Source of the DNA: Planctomycetota bacterium
GTDB taxonomy: Bacteria; Planctomycetota; Planctomycetia; Gemmatales; Gemmataceae
Assembly (NCBI GenBank): GCA_021413735.1
Contig: JAIOPV010000188.1
Span: 97,378 to 161,377 of the forward strand
Direction of reading: 5' to 3'
Length of the DNA stretch: 64,000 nucleotides
Positions 53,319 through 63,604 of this stretch are shown here, in pieces; within the stretch, counting starts at the first letter, position 1; each line of letters begins with the position of its first letter. Position numbers and translations under genes: made by a program. The notes beneath the pieces are model-generated. The model was not told where the DNA came from and did not search any database. It saw only the letters and a program-made list of their open reading frames with translations.

Positions 53319-55079
53319 ATGTTCGAGGCGTACAAGGTCGGCGTCACGCTGGCGCTCCAGAACCAGGTCAGCGGCATACTCGGGCTGATCGCGCGCGACT
53401 TCATCAAGACCGACAAGGAAGCCCAAAAGCTTCATACCACGTTGAAAGAAATCAAGCTGCTCGGCATGACCGGGGCGCTCCTCGGCGGCGCGGGCTTCGC
53501 CGGGCTGCACGCCCTCGGCAAGACGCTCGCCGCGGCCAAGGAATACCAGCAGGCGTTCGCGGCGTTCAAGGCCATCAATCTCGGCGACGCGATCAACTCG
53601 CAGGCCGACAAGTTCGCCCGCGGCAGCAGCGTCATCGGCGCGTCGGCCACGGACCTGATCCGCACCACGCGCGACCTGCACACGGTCCTGAACGACTTCG
53701 GCCTGGCCAAGCAGCTGACACCGGGATTCGCCCAGTTGAAATTCGCCAACCAGGCCGTCTTCGGCGGCCACGGGCTCAACTTCAACGAGGCGCAGTTGCG
53801 CGACCTGGAGCGGATCATCGAGATGAAGGGGGGCTTCAAAGGCGCCCCCGACTTCCTCGCGCAGGCGTCCATGATGCAGCAGGTGATCGCGAGCACCGGC
53901 GGCATGGTCAAGCCGACGGACTACCTGAATTTCATCAAGACCGCGGGCGTGGCCGGGCGACTGCTCGGCGACAAGTCCTTCTACTACGGCATGGAGCCGC
54001 TCATCCAGGAGATGGGGGGCAACCGCGTCGGCACCGCGCTAATGAGCGCGTACGCCAACCTCGGACAGGGGCGGACGACGGTGCGGGCGGCCAACGAGAT
54101 GATGCGGCTGGGCCTCCTCGACCCGAAGATGGTCGAGTACACGAAGATCGGCACGATCAAGCAGGTGCGGCCCGGCGCGCTGAAAGGCATGGATCAGTTC
54201 ACCTCCAACCCGTACGAGTGGATGAAGGCCGTGCTGCTCCCGGCCATGGCCAGCAAGGGGATCACGTCCGAGAAGGGCATCCTGAACGAGATCAGCGCGA
54301 TCATGACGAACCGGACCGGGGCGTCCTTGTACAGCCTGATGTACCTCCAGCAGCACAAGATCGAGAAGGCGATGGGGATCAGCCAGAACGCCATGACCCC
54401 CGCGCAGATGACGAAGCTCGCCCTGTCCACCCCCGAGGGCGCGGAGATGGCGCTGGGAGCGGCGTGGAAGAATCTGAAGATCGCCATGGGCGAGTCGCTC
54501 TGGCCGATCATCATCCCCGGCCTGAACGCGCTGGCCGAGGGCTTGCGATCGTTTGGTCAGTGGGTCAACCGCCACCCGGTGAGATTCGACTACATGATCA
54601 AGGGGTTCGCCGGGCTATCGGCGGCCCTTTTATTTAGCGGCTCCGTCCTGACGCTCAAGGCCGCCTTCATGGGCATCAGCCTCCTCATGCCGACGCTGGC
54701 GGGAACGATTACAGCCTCGGTGCTGCCCGCTCTGGGCGCGCTGAGCGCCGCGCTCCTGCCCCTCGCTGCCATCGCCTACCACAAGGAGATCGCCGGGGGT
54801 ATCGACAGCCGCGCGCCGGGCATCGGCGATGCGCTGCGCAAGGCCTTCACCCGCGAGGGCTGGCGCGAGTTGGGCTGGGAACGCACCCATCCGGGCGGCG
54901 CACCGCCGTCCGGCGGCAAGGGTTACCTCGGCACGACGGTCGTCCAGATCGACGGCCGTAAAGTCGCCGAGGCCGCCACGAACTACCAGTACCGCTCGAT
55001 GAACGCCGAAGCTACTTCCGGCAGCGGGTTCGACTGGCGGTCCGGGTACGTCCCCTCCGCGCTCACGGGCGCCCGGTGA
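53319..55079 (+). CDS. tape measure protein
   Basis: 586 aa, Ala/Gly-rich helical with C-terminal TM segments, after the chaperone. Confidence 0.8.
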   Translation: MFEAYKVGVTLALQNQVSGILGLIARDFIKTDKEAQKLHTTLKEIKLLGMTGALLGGAGFAGLHALGKTLAAAKEYQQAFAAFKAINLGDAINSQADKFARGSSVIGASATDLIRTTRDLHTVLNDFGLAKQLTPGFAQLKFANQAVFGGHGLNFNEAQLRDLERIIEMKGGFKGAPDFLAQASMMQQVIASTGGMVKPTDYLNFIKTAGVAGRLLGDKSFYYGMEPLIQEMGGNRVGTALMSAYANLGQGRTTVRAANEMMRLGLLDPKMVEYTKIGTIKQVRPGALKGMDQFTSNPYEWMKAVLLPAMASKGITSEKGILNEISAIMTNRTGASLYSLMYLQQHKIEKAMGISQNAMTPAQMTKLALSTPEGAEMALGAAWKNLKIAMGESLWPIIIPGLNALAEGLRSFGQWVNRHPVRFDYMIKGFAGLSAALLFSGSVLTLKAAFMGISLLMPTLAGTITASVLPALGALSAALLPLAAIAYHKEIAGGIDSRAPGIGDALRKAFTREGWRELGWERTHPGGAPPSGGKGYLGTTVVQIDGRKVAEAATNYQYRSMNAEATSGSGFDWRSGYVPSALTGAR

Positions 55080-55867
55080 GCGTGACCCTCACCCTCGGCG
55101 GGGTCGTCTTCGCCGACTTCGAGATCCCGCCGACCATCAACTTCGGCGGCGCGCAGATGCTCGTGATCCACAAACTGCCCGGCGGCAGCCGCGTCATCGA
55201 CTCGCTCGGTCCGGACGACGCGGACATCCGCTGGTCGGGGCGGTTCCGCGGCTCCAGCGCGGAGCAGCGGGCCCTCCTGCTCGACTTCATGCGCCGACAG
55301 GGCCGGCAGATCCTGCTGACGTGGGGCCTCCACCGCTACCAGGTCGTGATCCGCGAGTTCACCGCCAACTTCGAGCAGACGCACGAAATCCCCTACAGCA
55401 TCACCTGCGCCGTGGTGAAGGACGAGGCCCAGGCCATCGCCTCCGCGGTCTTCGGGTTCGTCGAATCCCTCGCCGCCGATCTGGTCAGCGCCGCCGGCCT
55501 GAGCGCCGTCATCGGCAGCGCCACGATCAGCGCGGCGGTCACCGGCGTGGGAACCGCCCTGAGCAACTACCAGGCGGGGGTGCCGAACACCACCAACGCA
55601 CTCGCGGGGGCCACGGCCGCCGCCGAGGGGCCGCTGTTGTCGGCCCTACAGAATTCGATCACGGGGGCGCAAACGGTCACCCGAACCGCCATTGCTTCGG
55701 CGTCCGGTGCCGTCACGGCGCTGCCCACTCCCGCCGGCGGAAGCCCGTCGGCCATGGCTTCGGCACTGACCGCCACCACTGCGGCCGTGGGCCAACTCGG
55801 CAACCTCTACCAACTCTCCTCCGTCCTCGGGCGGATGGGGGTCAACACCACCAACAAGGGCAGCTAA
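55076..55867 (+). CDS. baseplate/tail-hub-associated protein
   Basis: 'WSGRFRGSSAEQRALLLDFMRRQGRQILLTWGLHRYQVVIREFTANFEQTHEIPYSITC'. Confidence 0.65.
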   Translation: MSVTLTLGGVVFADFEIPPTINFGGAQMLVIHKLPGGSRVIDSLGPDDADIRWSGRFRGSSAEQRALLLDFMRRQGRQILLTWGLHRYQVVIREFTANFEQTHEIPYSITCAVVKDEAQAIASAVFGFVESLAADLVSAAGLSAVIGSATISAAVTGVGTALSNYQAGVPNTTNALAGATAAAEGPLLSALQNSITGAQTVTRTAIASASGAVTALPTPAGGSPSAMASALTATTAAVGQLGNLYQLSSVLGRMGVNTTNKGS

Positions 55868-56056
55868 ATGCGCACGATCACCGTCGCCGGGGGCGACCTC
55901 TTTACACTCGCGCTCCAGTACCTCGGGGACGCGACCCAGTGGAACCGCATCGCGCAGGCCAACGGCCTCATCGACCCGACGCTCACCGGCATCGTGACCC
56001 TTCAGATTCCCTCGGTCGATCCGGCCGCGGGTGGGGGCGTGTTTGTCGTCGGCTAA
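55868..56056 (+). CDS. LysM-like tail protein X
   Basis: 'VAGGDLFTLALQYLGDATQWNRIAQANGLIDPTLTG'. Confidence 0.7.
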   Translation: MRTITVAGGDLFTLALQYLGDATQWNRIAQANGLIDPTLTGIVTLQIPSVDPAAGGGVFVVG

Positions 56057-57140
56057 CACCCCGCTCTCTGGCGTCACGCGGCAGCCGCGCTGCGTCGTCA
56101 CGGTGAACGGCGTCCCGCTCACCGGCGTGATGGAAATCGAAGTGACGAACGCGAGCCATTTCACCGCGGACACGTTCCGCGTGGTCCTGGCGACGAGCGG
56201 CCTTCCCGCGGGATTGAACCCGGCCTATTGGGCGCTGTCCTCCGACGACCGCATCGCCGTCTCGGCGGGGTTCGACGACGGACTCGGAAACGTCTCCGCT
56301 ACCCAGCTCATCCTCGGGCAGGTCGATAGTGTGGATTACGATCCCGTTCAGCGGACCATGACCCTGGCCGGCCGCGACCTGTCCGCCCCGCTGATCGACA
56401 CCAAGACCGCCGAGAAGTTCCAGAACAAGAAGAGCCACGAGATCGCCCAGGCGCTCGCGCTGCGCCACGGCCTCGATTCCGAGGTGCAGGCCACCGGCAC
56501 GCTGGCGGGGAGTTACTACGAGATCGACCACGTCGTCCTGACGCAGGAGCAGACCGAATGGGACCTGCTCATCTACCTCGCGGGGCGCGAGGGGTTCGAC
56601 GTGTGGGTCAGCGGCACGACGCTCCACTTCCAGCCTTCGCCAGTCGAGACGACAACGCCTTATGCGATCCGCTGGCAGGAAGTCGGTGGTGCCTCCTCGA
56701 ACGCGCTGGACATCCGCCTCGGCCGCTCACAGACGCTGGCCCGTGACGTGATCGTGCGGGTGCAGAGCTGGCACCAGAAGCAGCAGCGGAGTTTCACCGT
56801 CACCTACAAGGTGACGCAGGCGTTCAAGAGCCAGAGGACCGGCGGGAAGGCCCAGGTCTACAGCTACGTCGTCCCGAACCTGTCCCGCGACGAGGCTCTG
56901 AAGTGGGCGAAGGCGCGGGCCGAGGAGATCACCCGCAACGAGCGGGTGCTGACCGCCAGCCTTCCGGGGGACAACCTCCTGTCCACCCGCTCGATGGTCC
57001 AGCTCACGGGCACCGGCACGGCGTGGGACCAGAACTATTACCCCGACAGCGTGACCCGCCGTATCTCGTTGGTCGACGGCTACCGGATGGAACTGCGGGC
57101 CAAGAACCACAGCACGCAGAGCACGGTGGTGCTCGGATGA
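56031..57140 (+). CDS. tail hub/late control gpD-like protein (true start may be ~56040)
   Basis: 'MTLAGRDLSAPLIDTKTAEKFQNKKSHEIAQALALRHGL...DLLIYLAGREGFDVWVSGTTLHFQP'. Confidence 0.8.
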   Translation: MGACLSSANTPLSGVTRQPRCVVTVNGVPLTGVMEIEVTNASHFTADTFRVVLATSGLPAGLNPAYWALSSDDRIAVSAGFDDGLGNVSATQLILGQVDSVDYDPVQRTMTLAGRDLSAPLIDTKTAEKFQNKKSHEIAQALALRHGLDSEVQATGTLAGSYYEIDHVVLTQEQTEWDLLIYLAGREGFDVWVSGTTLHFQPSPVETTTPYAIRWQEVGGASSNALDIRLGRSQTLARDVIVRVQSWHQKQQRSFTVTYKVTQAFKSQRTGGKAQVYSYVVPNLSRDEALKWAKARAEEITRNERVLTASLPGDNLLSTRSMVQLTGTGTAWDQNYYPDSVTRRISLVDGYRMELRAKNHSTQSTVVLG

Positions 57141-57733
57141 GTGACCGGCTTCAGAACGTCATGCGCCGCGAGGGGGAGCGGGCCGCTTCCCAGCGCGCGC
57201 TGACCCGGATGGCGACCGTCACCAGCTACGACCCGAACAGTTACGCCGCCAAGGTCGTCATCCAGCCCGAGGGCCACGAGACGGGGTTCATACCCGTCGC
57301 GACCCCGTGGGTGGGCAGCGGGTGGGGCATGTTCTGCCCGCCGTCACCCGGGGACGTGGTGGACGTCCACTTTCAGGAGGGGGGCAAGCTCGCCGCCTAC
57401 GTGTCGCTGCGCTTCTACGGAGACGCCGCCCAACCGCTGGGTGTGCCGTCCGGGGAGTTCTGGCTCGTCCACCAGTCCGGGAGCTTCCTGAAGTTCAAGA
57501 ACGACGGAACGGTACTGGTCAACGGGGCGGGGGACATCAACGTCACCGCGCCGAACTTGAACCTCACCGGGAACCTGAACGTCACCGGCGACATCGTCGC
57601 GGGCGGGGACATCTCCGACCTGGACGGTGCGAGCGGAACCGTCGCCCACATCCGGACGGTCTACGACTCGCACACGCACAGCGGCGTGCAGACCGGCGGC
57701 GGCACCACGGCAACACCGAACCAACCGCTTTAG
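57137..57733 (+). CDS. baseplate spike protein (gpV-like)
   Basis: 'GWGMFCPPSPGDVVDVHFQEGG', C-terminal beta-helix 'DINVTAPNLNLTGNLNVTGDIVAGG'. Confidence 0.85.
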   Translation: MSDRLQNVMRREGERAASQRALTRMATVTSYDPNSYAAKVVIQPEGHETGFIPVATPWVGSGWGMFCPPSPGDVVDVHFQEGGKLAAYVSLRFYGDAAQPLGVPSGEFWLVHQSGSFLKFKNDGTVLVNGAGDINVTAPNLNLTGNLNVTGDIVAGGDISDLDGASGTVAHIRTVYDSHTHSGVQTGGGTTATPNQPL

Positions 57734-57740
57734 AGGGCAC

Positions 57741-57908
57741 ATGGCACAGAGTATCAATCATCCCAAACCGGCCCGTCCTGCGTTGACCGCGATAACAGCA
57801 ACCGAGAACCCGGAGATGGTGGCTCGTGGGTTTCCGTTGTGGACGAGCCTGCTTTTCTTACCCGCCGCGTTTTCATTTGTCTGGTTGATTGTAACGGCGA
57901 TTCGGTAA
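57741..57908 (+). CDS. small membrane protein (55 aa)
   Basis: MAQSINHPKPARPALTAITATENPEMVARGFPLWTSLLFLPAAFSFVWLIVTAIR. Confidence 0.5.
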   Translation: MAQSINHPKPARPALTAITATENPEMVARGFPLWTSLLFLPAAFSFVWLIVTAIR

Positions 57909-58273
57909 TGGCAGACGTGGGACACTCATTCAGTGGCGACCTCCAGTTGAGCGCGACGGGCGACCTTCTCGCCGTGAACGGCGTGCTGGAGAGCCAGCAG
58001 CGCATCCTCCGCCGGCTGCTCACCAACCCGCAGGACTACATCTGGGAACCCGCTTACGGCGCGGGCCTTCCCGCGAAGATCGGCATGCCCCTGGACGAAG
58101 CGGAACTCGACGGGCTGATCCGCTCGCAGATGTTCCTCGAACCCAGCGTGGTGCAGAACCCGGCCCCGCAGATCGTAACCGGCCTCATCCCCAACGGCAT
58201 CGACACGCAGATCCAGTACGTGGAGGCCGACTCGTCCCAACCCGCAACGCTCAGCTTTGATGTGACCCCCTGA
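57908..58273 (+). CDS. baseplate wedge protein (gpW/gp25-like)
   Basis: 'VLESQQRILRRLLTNPQDYIWEPAYGAGLPAKIG'. Confidence 0.75.
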   Translation: MADVGHSFSGDLQLSATGDLLAVNGVLESQQRILRRLLTNPQDYIWEPAYGAGLPAKIGMPLDEAELDGLIRSQMFLEPSVVQNPAPQIVTGLIPNGIDTQIQYVEADSSQPATLSFDVTP

Positions 58274-58274
58274 C

Positions 58275-59399
58275 ATGGCATCCCTCCCCACGTACACCTT
58301 CGGCCAGATCGTTACGAACATCGCCACCGCGACGCAGGCGGCGTGCAGCGCCCTCGTGGACTTTACCGTCGGCTCGGTGCTCCGCGCCATCGCGCAGGCC
58401 ACGGCCTCGGTCGTCCTGTGGCTCCAGGCCATCATCCTCCAGGTGCTCACGCTCACGCGCGCCGCGACCAGCGCGGAGAGCGACCTCGACAGCTGGATGG
58501 CCGACTACGGCTTCACCCGCCTCGCCGCCGTCGCCGCGAGCGGGGGCGTCACGTTCTCCCGGTTCACCGCGACCCAGCAGGCGCTGATCCCCGTCGGGGC
58601 CACCGTCCAGACCTCCGACGGCACCCAGAACTTCGCCGTCATCGCGGACACCGCAAACTCGGCGTACAACGCCACCCTCGGCGGCTACGTCATCCCGGCC
58701 AACACGGCCAGCGTCACCATCCCCGTGCAGGCCACGGTCGCCGGGGCCGGCGGCAACGTGCAGTCCGGCACCGTCACGGTCATCACCTCCCCGATCCCCG
58801 GCGTGGACACGGCCACGAACGCCTCGGCCTTTGCGAACGGCATCGACGCCGAGTCGGACGCGGCCATGCGGGTGCGGTTCGTCGCCTACCTCGCCTCCCT
58901 CTCGAAAGCGACCAAGACCGCGGTGGGCTACGCCGTCACCAGCGTCCAGCAGGGGCTGAACTACACGTTGACCGAGAACCTGAATTACAACGGCACGGCG
59001 AACAACGGCTATTTTTACGTCGTCGTCGATGACGGCACCGGCAGCCCCCCGGCCGGACTCCTGGCGGACGTCGGCAGCGCGATCGACGCGGTACGGCCGC
59101 TCACCAGCACCTTCGGGGTCTTCGCCCCGCAGACGACCGCGGCCAACATCGCCATGACCCTGACCAGTGCGTCGGGCTACAACCACGCGAGCGTCGTCGC
59201 CGCCGTGACCACCGCGCTGACCTCGTTCATCGGCGGGTTGACCATCGGTCAGAGCCTGCCCTACACGCAGATCGCGGGCATCGTCTACGACGTTCCGGGC
59301 GTGACGAACGCCACGGGGATTCTGCTCAACTCGGGCACCGCGGACCTGACCGCCGACGCGAAGCACAAGCTCATCTCGGGCACCATGACCATCGCGTAA
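58275..59399 (+). CDS. baseplate J-like protein
   Basis: 'AESDLDSWMADYGFTRLAA..GGVTFSR', 'NASAFANGIDAESDAAMRVRFVAYLASL'. Confidence 0.9.
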   Translation: MASLPTYTFGQIVTNIATATQAACSALVDFTVGSVLRAIAQATASVVLWLQAIILQVLTLTRAATSAESDLDSWMADYGFTRLAAVAASGGVTFSRFTATQQALIPVGATVQTSDGTQNFAVIADTANSAYNATLGGYVIPANTASVTIPVQATVAGAGGNVQSGTVTVITSPIPGVDTATNASAFANGIDAESDAAMRVRFVAYLASLSKATKTAVGYAVTSVQQGLNYTLTENLNYNGTANNGYFYVVVDDGTGSPPAGLLADVGSAIDAVRPLTSTFGVFAPQTTAANIAMTLTSASGYNHASVVAAVTTALTSFIGGLTIGQSLPYTQIAGIVYDVPGVTNATGILLNSGTADLTADAKHKLISGTMTIA

Positions 59400-59403
59400 C
59401 GCC

Positions 59404-60066
59404 ATGATCGGCGACCCGGGCAACATTTTCGGCCGCATCAAGGCGGCGCTCCCGAACGGGTGGTTCCAGGGGGCGACCCCCGTACTCGACGGGGTGCTGA
59501 GCGGCATCGCCGCGGCGCTCGCGGCGGTGTACTCCCAGATCAGCTACGCGCGGTTGCAGACGCGGGTCGGGACCGCCACCGACGGGTTCCTCGACCTCAT
59601 CTCGTTCGACTTCTTCGGCGCGAACCTGCCGCGCCGGACTCAGGAAATGGACGCGGCGTTCCGGAACCGCATCCTCGCCGCGCTGTTCCCGGAAAAGGCG
59701 ACTCGGCACGGCCTGGTCCGCACCCTCGAAATCCTCACCGGGCGCACGCCGTGGGTGTTCGAGCCGGCACGGCCCGCGGACACCGGCGCGTACAACACGA
59801 ACACGATGGGCTACGGCGCGGCCGGGGGCTACGGGTCCGTGCTGCTCCCCTTTCAGGCCTTCGTCGTCGCCTACCGCCCGACCAGTCAGGGCATCCCGTA
59901 CATCGCCGGGTACGGCAATTCGCCCGGTGCATACAGCACGCCGAGTCAGATCGAATACGCGAATCCCGGCTTGGTATTGGGCGCCGTGCAGGACGCGGAC
60001 ATCTACGCCGCCATTGACGGCGTGAAGCCGGTGGCGACGACCATTTGGACGAGAATCAGCAGTTAA
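59404..60066 (+). CDS. tail protein, gpI-position
   Basis: 220 aa after baseplate J; 'DGFLDLISFDFFGANLPRRTQEMDAAFRNRILAALFPEKATR'. Confidence 0.65.
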   Translation: MIGDPGNIFGRIKAALPNGWFQGATPVLDGVLSGIAAALAAVYSQISYARLQTRVGTATDGFLDLISFDFFGANLPRRTQEMDAAFRNRILAALFPEKATRHGLVRTLEILTGRTPWVFEPARPADTGAYNTNTMGYGAAGGYGSVLLPFQAFVVAYRPTSQGIPYIAGYGNSPGAYSTPSQIEYANPGLVLGAVQDADIYAAIDGVKPVATTIWTRISS

Positions 60067-60081
60067 ACTCAGGAGGCAATT

Positions 60082-61583
60082 TTGGACAGACCAATCATTT
60101 ATGTGGGCCAGATCCCGCAGGACACCGACCTCTTGCTCACGAATAAGAGCACGATGATCGCGCTGGGCTACCTCATGCAGGCGGTGCTGGGCACCGGCAC
60201 GCTCGTCGACGGCCTCGCCTGTACGCCCACCGGTCCGGCCACGATGAACGTGCAAGTCGGTTCCGGCTCCATTTACAGCCAGACCACGGTCGACGCCACG
60301 GCCTACGGCAGCATCGCGGCGGACACCACCAACCTGCTGGTGAAGCAGGGCGTCGTCATGTCTACGCAGACCTTCGCCTGCCCGGCCCCGGTCACGGCGG
60401 GCCAGTCAGTCGTCTACCTGGTCGAAGCCCAGTACCAGGACGCGGACACCGGCTCGACGGTGCTGCCCTATTACAACGCCAGCAACCCGGCGGTGGCCTA
60501 CAGCGGCCCGAACAACACGGGCGTCTCGCAGGCCACCATTCGACAGGGCCTGTGCAAGATTCAGGTCAAGACCGGCACCCCCGCCACGACGGGCACGCAG
60601 GTCACCCCGGCGCCGGACGCCGGGTTCACCGGGCTGTTCGCCGTCACGGTCGCCAACGGCGCGGCGACGATCACGAGCGGCAACATCGTCCAGCTCGCGA
60701 CCGCCCCGTTCATCGGCCCCAAACTCACCGGCATCCTCTCGACCATCCAGACCGGCTCGCCGGTTTACGCGGACGACACGAGCGGTTCGGCGAACACGCT
60801 CGCGATCTCGCTGAGCCCGACCCCGATCCTGACCAAGGGCATGATGGTGCGGGTCAAGGTCGCGAACACGAACACCGCGGCCGCGGTGATGAACACGAAC
60901 GGCCTGGGCAACGTCGCGGTCCACCGGCCCGACGGCAGCGCCCTCCCGGCCGGGACGCTGGTGGCGGGCGGTGTCTACGAATTCCGCTACGACGGGAACT
61001 ACTGGCAGACCGGGGGTGTCCCGGTCCGCATCCCGCTCGCCGGCAACACGACCTTTTATGTCGCGACGACCGGTAACGACTCGACCAACACGGGCCTGAG
61101 CGTCGGAAGCCCGTGGGCGACCATGCAGAAAGCAATCGACACCATCTCCAAGACGATCGATCTGGCCGGATACACCGCCACGATCCAGTGCGCCGTCGGC
61201 TCCTACACGGCTGGGGTGACCATCCGCGGCCCGTTCACCGGCGGCGGGTCGGTCGTCCTGCCGCATTCGGTTCAATTGTCGTCAGCGCCAACTACACGAT
61301 TTCGGGTGCGGCACCGAGCCACTACGGTGCGAACGGCGGCACCATCAGCGTCGGGATCCCAATCACGGTCACCGTTTCTGGCACCCCGGCCTTTGCCATC
61401 GCTTTCGCGCTGGCCGTGAATATCGGCAACCTGCAATTATCGAGCATGACCTTTTCGGGCTCGGCCACGGGTGTCCGCTACTCGGCGTCCGCGAACTCGC
61501 TCATCCAGACGAGCGGCGGAGGTGCGAGCTACCTCCCCGGAAACAGCGCCGGCTCCACGGCGACCGGGGGCCAGTATGTCTAG
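60082..61583 (+). pseudogene. tail fibre protein apparently split by a frameshift near 61262
   Basis: ORF 60082-61419 loses beta-helix character at ~61262; 'FGSIVVSANYTISGAAPSHYGANGG' continues in another frame to 61583. Confidence 0.6.
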
Positions 61584-62139
61584 CGTCTCGTTCGTCGCCA
61601 TTCCCGTACTCTTCTCGCTCCTCAACCGCGCCCGCGGCTCCCAGTTCTGGGACACACTTCCCTCGACGTCGGCCACCCGAATCCTTGCGACCTTGTGCAT
61701 GGCGGTGGTGACAGCCGCGACAGCGTGGGGTGACTCCGCGCGGATGACCGAACTCCTCCTCTGGACGTGGGCCTCGCTCATGCTCTGGTGCGTGTTCGCG
61801 TGGGACAACTACTGGTCGGCCGCCATCGGGAACCCGACGGACGTCCACAAACCCGCCTGCAAGGCCGTTGACCGGATCATGGCCCGGCTGCCCGCCATGC
61901 CCCTTCGCCTTTGGGGAGCCGTGGCAATGGGCATCCGGCAATCGTTCGCCGTGCCGTGTCTCGTCGGGCTGTCCATCATCTCGGGCCACCCCACCCATGC
62001 GGCTTACGCGCTCGCCACGCTGTCCTTCGGGCTGATCTACCTCGCCGCCGGATACGTCTGGCCGAAGGCCCCGATCACCGTCGCCGAGCACGCGGTCGGC
62101 GCGGCCCTGGGCGCGCTGATTTATCAATCCGTTATTTAA
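61576..62139 (+). CDS. multi-TM membrane protein (possible lysis-module protein)
   Basis: 187 aa, several hydrophobic segments. Confidence 0.6.
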   Translation: MSSVSFVAIPVLFSLLNRARGSQFWDTLPSTSATRILATLCMAVVTAATAWGDSARMTELLLWTWASLMLWCVFAWDNYWSAAIGNPTDVHKPACKAVDRIMARLPAMPLRLWGAVAMGIRQSFAVPCLVGLSIISGHPTHAAYALATLSFGLIYLAAGYVWPKAPITVAEHAVGAALGALIYQSVI

Positions 62140-62149
62140 AGGTCATGGG

Positions 62150-62398
62150 ATGCGATCAGAGGATAGTGAAGTGAAAATTGCCGTTCTTGAAGAGCAGCTC
62201 AGGGGGATCCGCCAACAGCAGAAAACCCAGGCCGAGAACACGGAAAAGCTGTTCGACAAACTGTTCGAGGAAATCGACAAACTCAAGGCCGCCATGAACC
62301 GGGGGCGCGGCGTCTTCGCGGCGTCGCTGACGTTTGCGGGGGCCATCGGCGCGGGGATAACGGCGACACTTGAATACCTATCATGGGGGCACAAATGA
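62150..62398 (+). CDS. coiled-coil/TM small protein (XhlA-like layout)
   Basis: 82 aa, heptad N-term plus C-terminal TM. Confidence 0.55.
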   Translation: MRSEDSEVKIAVLEEQLRGIRQQQKTQAENTEKLFDKLFEEIDKLKAAMNRGRGVFAASLTFAGAIGAGITATLEYLSWGHK

Positions 62399-62832
62399 CG
62401 GACCACGACATCGACATCATCGCCCGCACCATCTGCGGCGAGGCCCGCGGCGAGGGCCAATCGGGCATGGAGGACGTGGCCTGCGTCATCATGACCCGCA
62501 CGAACATCGCCAAGCAGTACCTTGCGAAACACGACAAACCGCACTCACTGTTCGGCGACGGCTCGCCCGCATCCGCCTGTCTACGCCCGTACCAGTTCTC
62601 GTGCTGGAACAAGGGCGAACCGAACCGCGCGATCATTGAGGCGCTCGGCCCCGAAAAGGCCATCTTCCGCCAAGCCATGAACATCGCGCAGGATGCGGCG
62701 GCGGGCAAGCTCCACGACCGGACCCGGGGCGCCACCCACTACAAGGTGATCGGCAGCCCCGCGAATTGGGCGGTAGGCCGCACACCCTGCTTCACCGAAG
62801 GCCGCCACGAGTTTTACAACGACATTCCGTAA
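62395..62832 (+). CDS. SleB-like cell-wall hydrolase (endolysin)
   Basis: 'IIARTICGEARGEGQSGMEDVACVIMTR' and 'THYKVIGSPANWAVGRTPCFTEGRHEFYNDIP'. Confidence 0.88.
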   Translation: MTDHDIDIIARTICGEARGEGQSGMEDVACVIMTRTNIAKQYLAKHDKPHSLFGDGSPASACLRPYQFSCWNKGEPNRAIIEALGPEKAIFRQAMNIAQDAAAGKLHDRTRGATHYKVIGSPANWAVGRTPCFTEGRHEFYNDIP

Positions 62833-62856
62833 CCGCTTAACACCACAGGAGACCCT

Positions 62857-63393
62857 ATGCATGAAGGAACCACACTAAACAACACCCTCGCGACCGGACT
62901 CATTACCCGCCCGGCACTTCTCGAAGCCGGCGCCGCCCCCGCCTTCTGCTACGACCTCGTCTGCCGCGACCAGTTCGGCAACATCAAGTGGCAGGAAACC
63001 ATTCACAACCTCGTGACCACCGAGGGCAAGAACGACATCATCGACAAGTATTTCAAGGGCTCCTCGTACACCGCGGCGTGGTACCTCGGCCTGAAGGGCA
63101 CGGGGTCGGCCGCCGTCGGCGACACGCTCGCCTCGCACGCCGGGTGGACGGAAGCCACCCCGTACTCGGGCAACCGTCCCGCCATCACTTTCGGCACCAC
63201 CTCGGCCGGCTCGAACACGGCCACCGCGGTCTCCATCTCGATCAACGCGACCGCGACCGTGGCGGGCGCGTTCCTCTCCTCGGTCAACACCGGCACGAGC
63301 GGCAAGCTCTACAGTGCCGGCGACTTCGCGGCGTCCCGGTCGGTGGCGAGCGGCGACACGTTGAACGTCACGCCGACCGTTTCGGTGTCGTAA
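62857..63393 (+). CDS. phage structural protein (fibre-associated)
   Basis: 178 aa; 'NIKWQETIHNLVTTEGKNDIIDKYFKGSSYTAAWYLGLK'. Confidence 0.65.
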   Translation: MHEGTTLNNTLATGLITRPALLEAGAAPAFCYDLVCRDQFGNIKWQETIHNLVTTEGKNDIIDKYFKGSSYTAAWYLGLKGTGSAAVGDTLASHAGWTEATPYSGNRPAITFGTTSAGSNTATAVSISINATATVAGAFLSSVNTGTSGKLYSAGDFAASRSVASGDTLNVTPTVSVS

Positions 63394-63415
63394 CCGCAGC
63401 CCCGGCCGCACAGCT

Positions 63416-63604
63416 ATGGAAGAAGACGCGCTTCGGATTCAGGCCCAGAAAGCATGCAAGCGGTTCTACGACGCGTTCGGCAAGGACGCGACGCAGGCCC
63501 TCGTCTTCGAGGAGTATGCTTCTCCCGAGCTGTGGGCGATACCGTCAGAACGACTTGAGGAGTTCATTGCGGGCATCGAAGCCCGCTTGAAGGCCACGGA
63601 ATGA
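63416..63604 (+). CDS. hypothetical protein
   Basis: 62 aa; ATGA overlap with next ORF. Confidence 0.55.
   Translation: MEEDALRIQAQKACKRFYDAFGKDATQALVFEEYASPELWAIPSERLEEFIAGIEARLKATE

Noticed and set aside
58251-59507. 418-aa antisense ORF opposite baseplate J
   Set aside because: Gly/Arg/Asp-rich shadow ORF; + strand is a recognisable baseplate protein.
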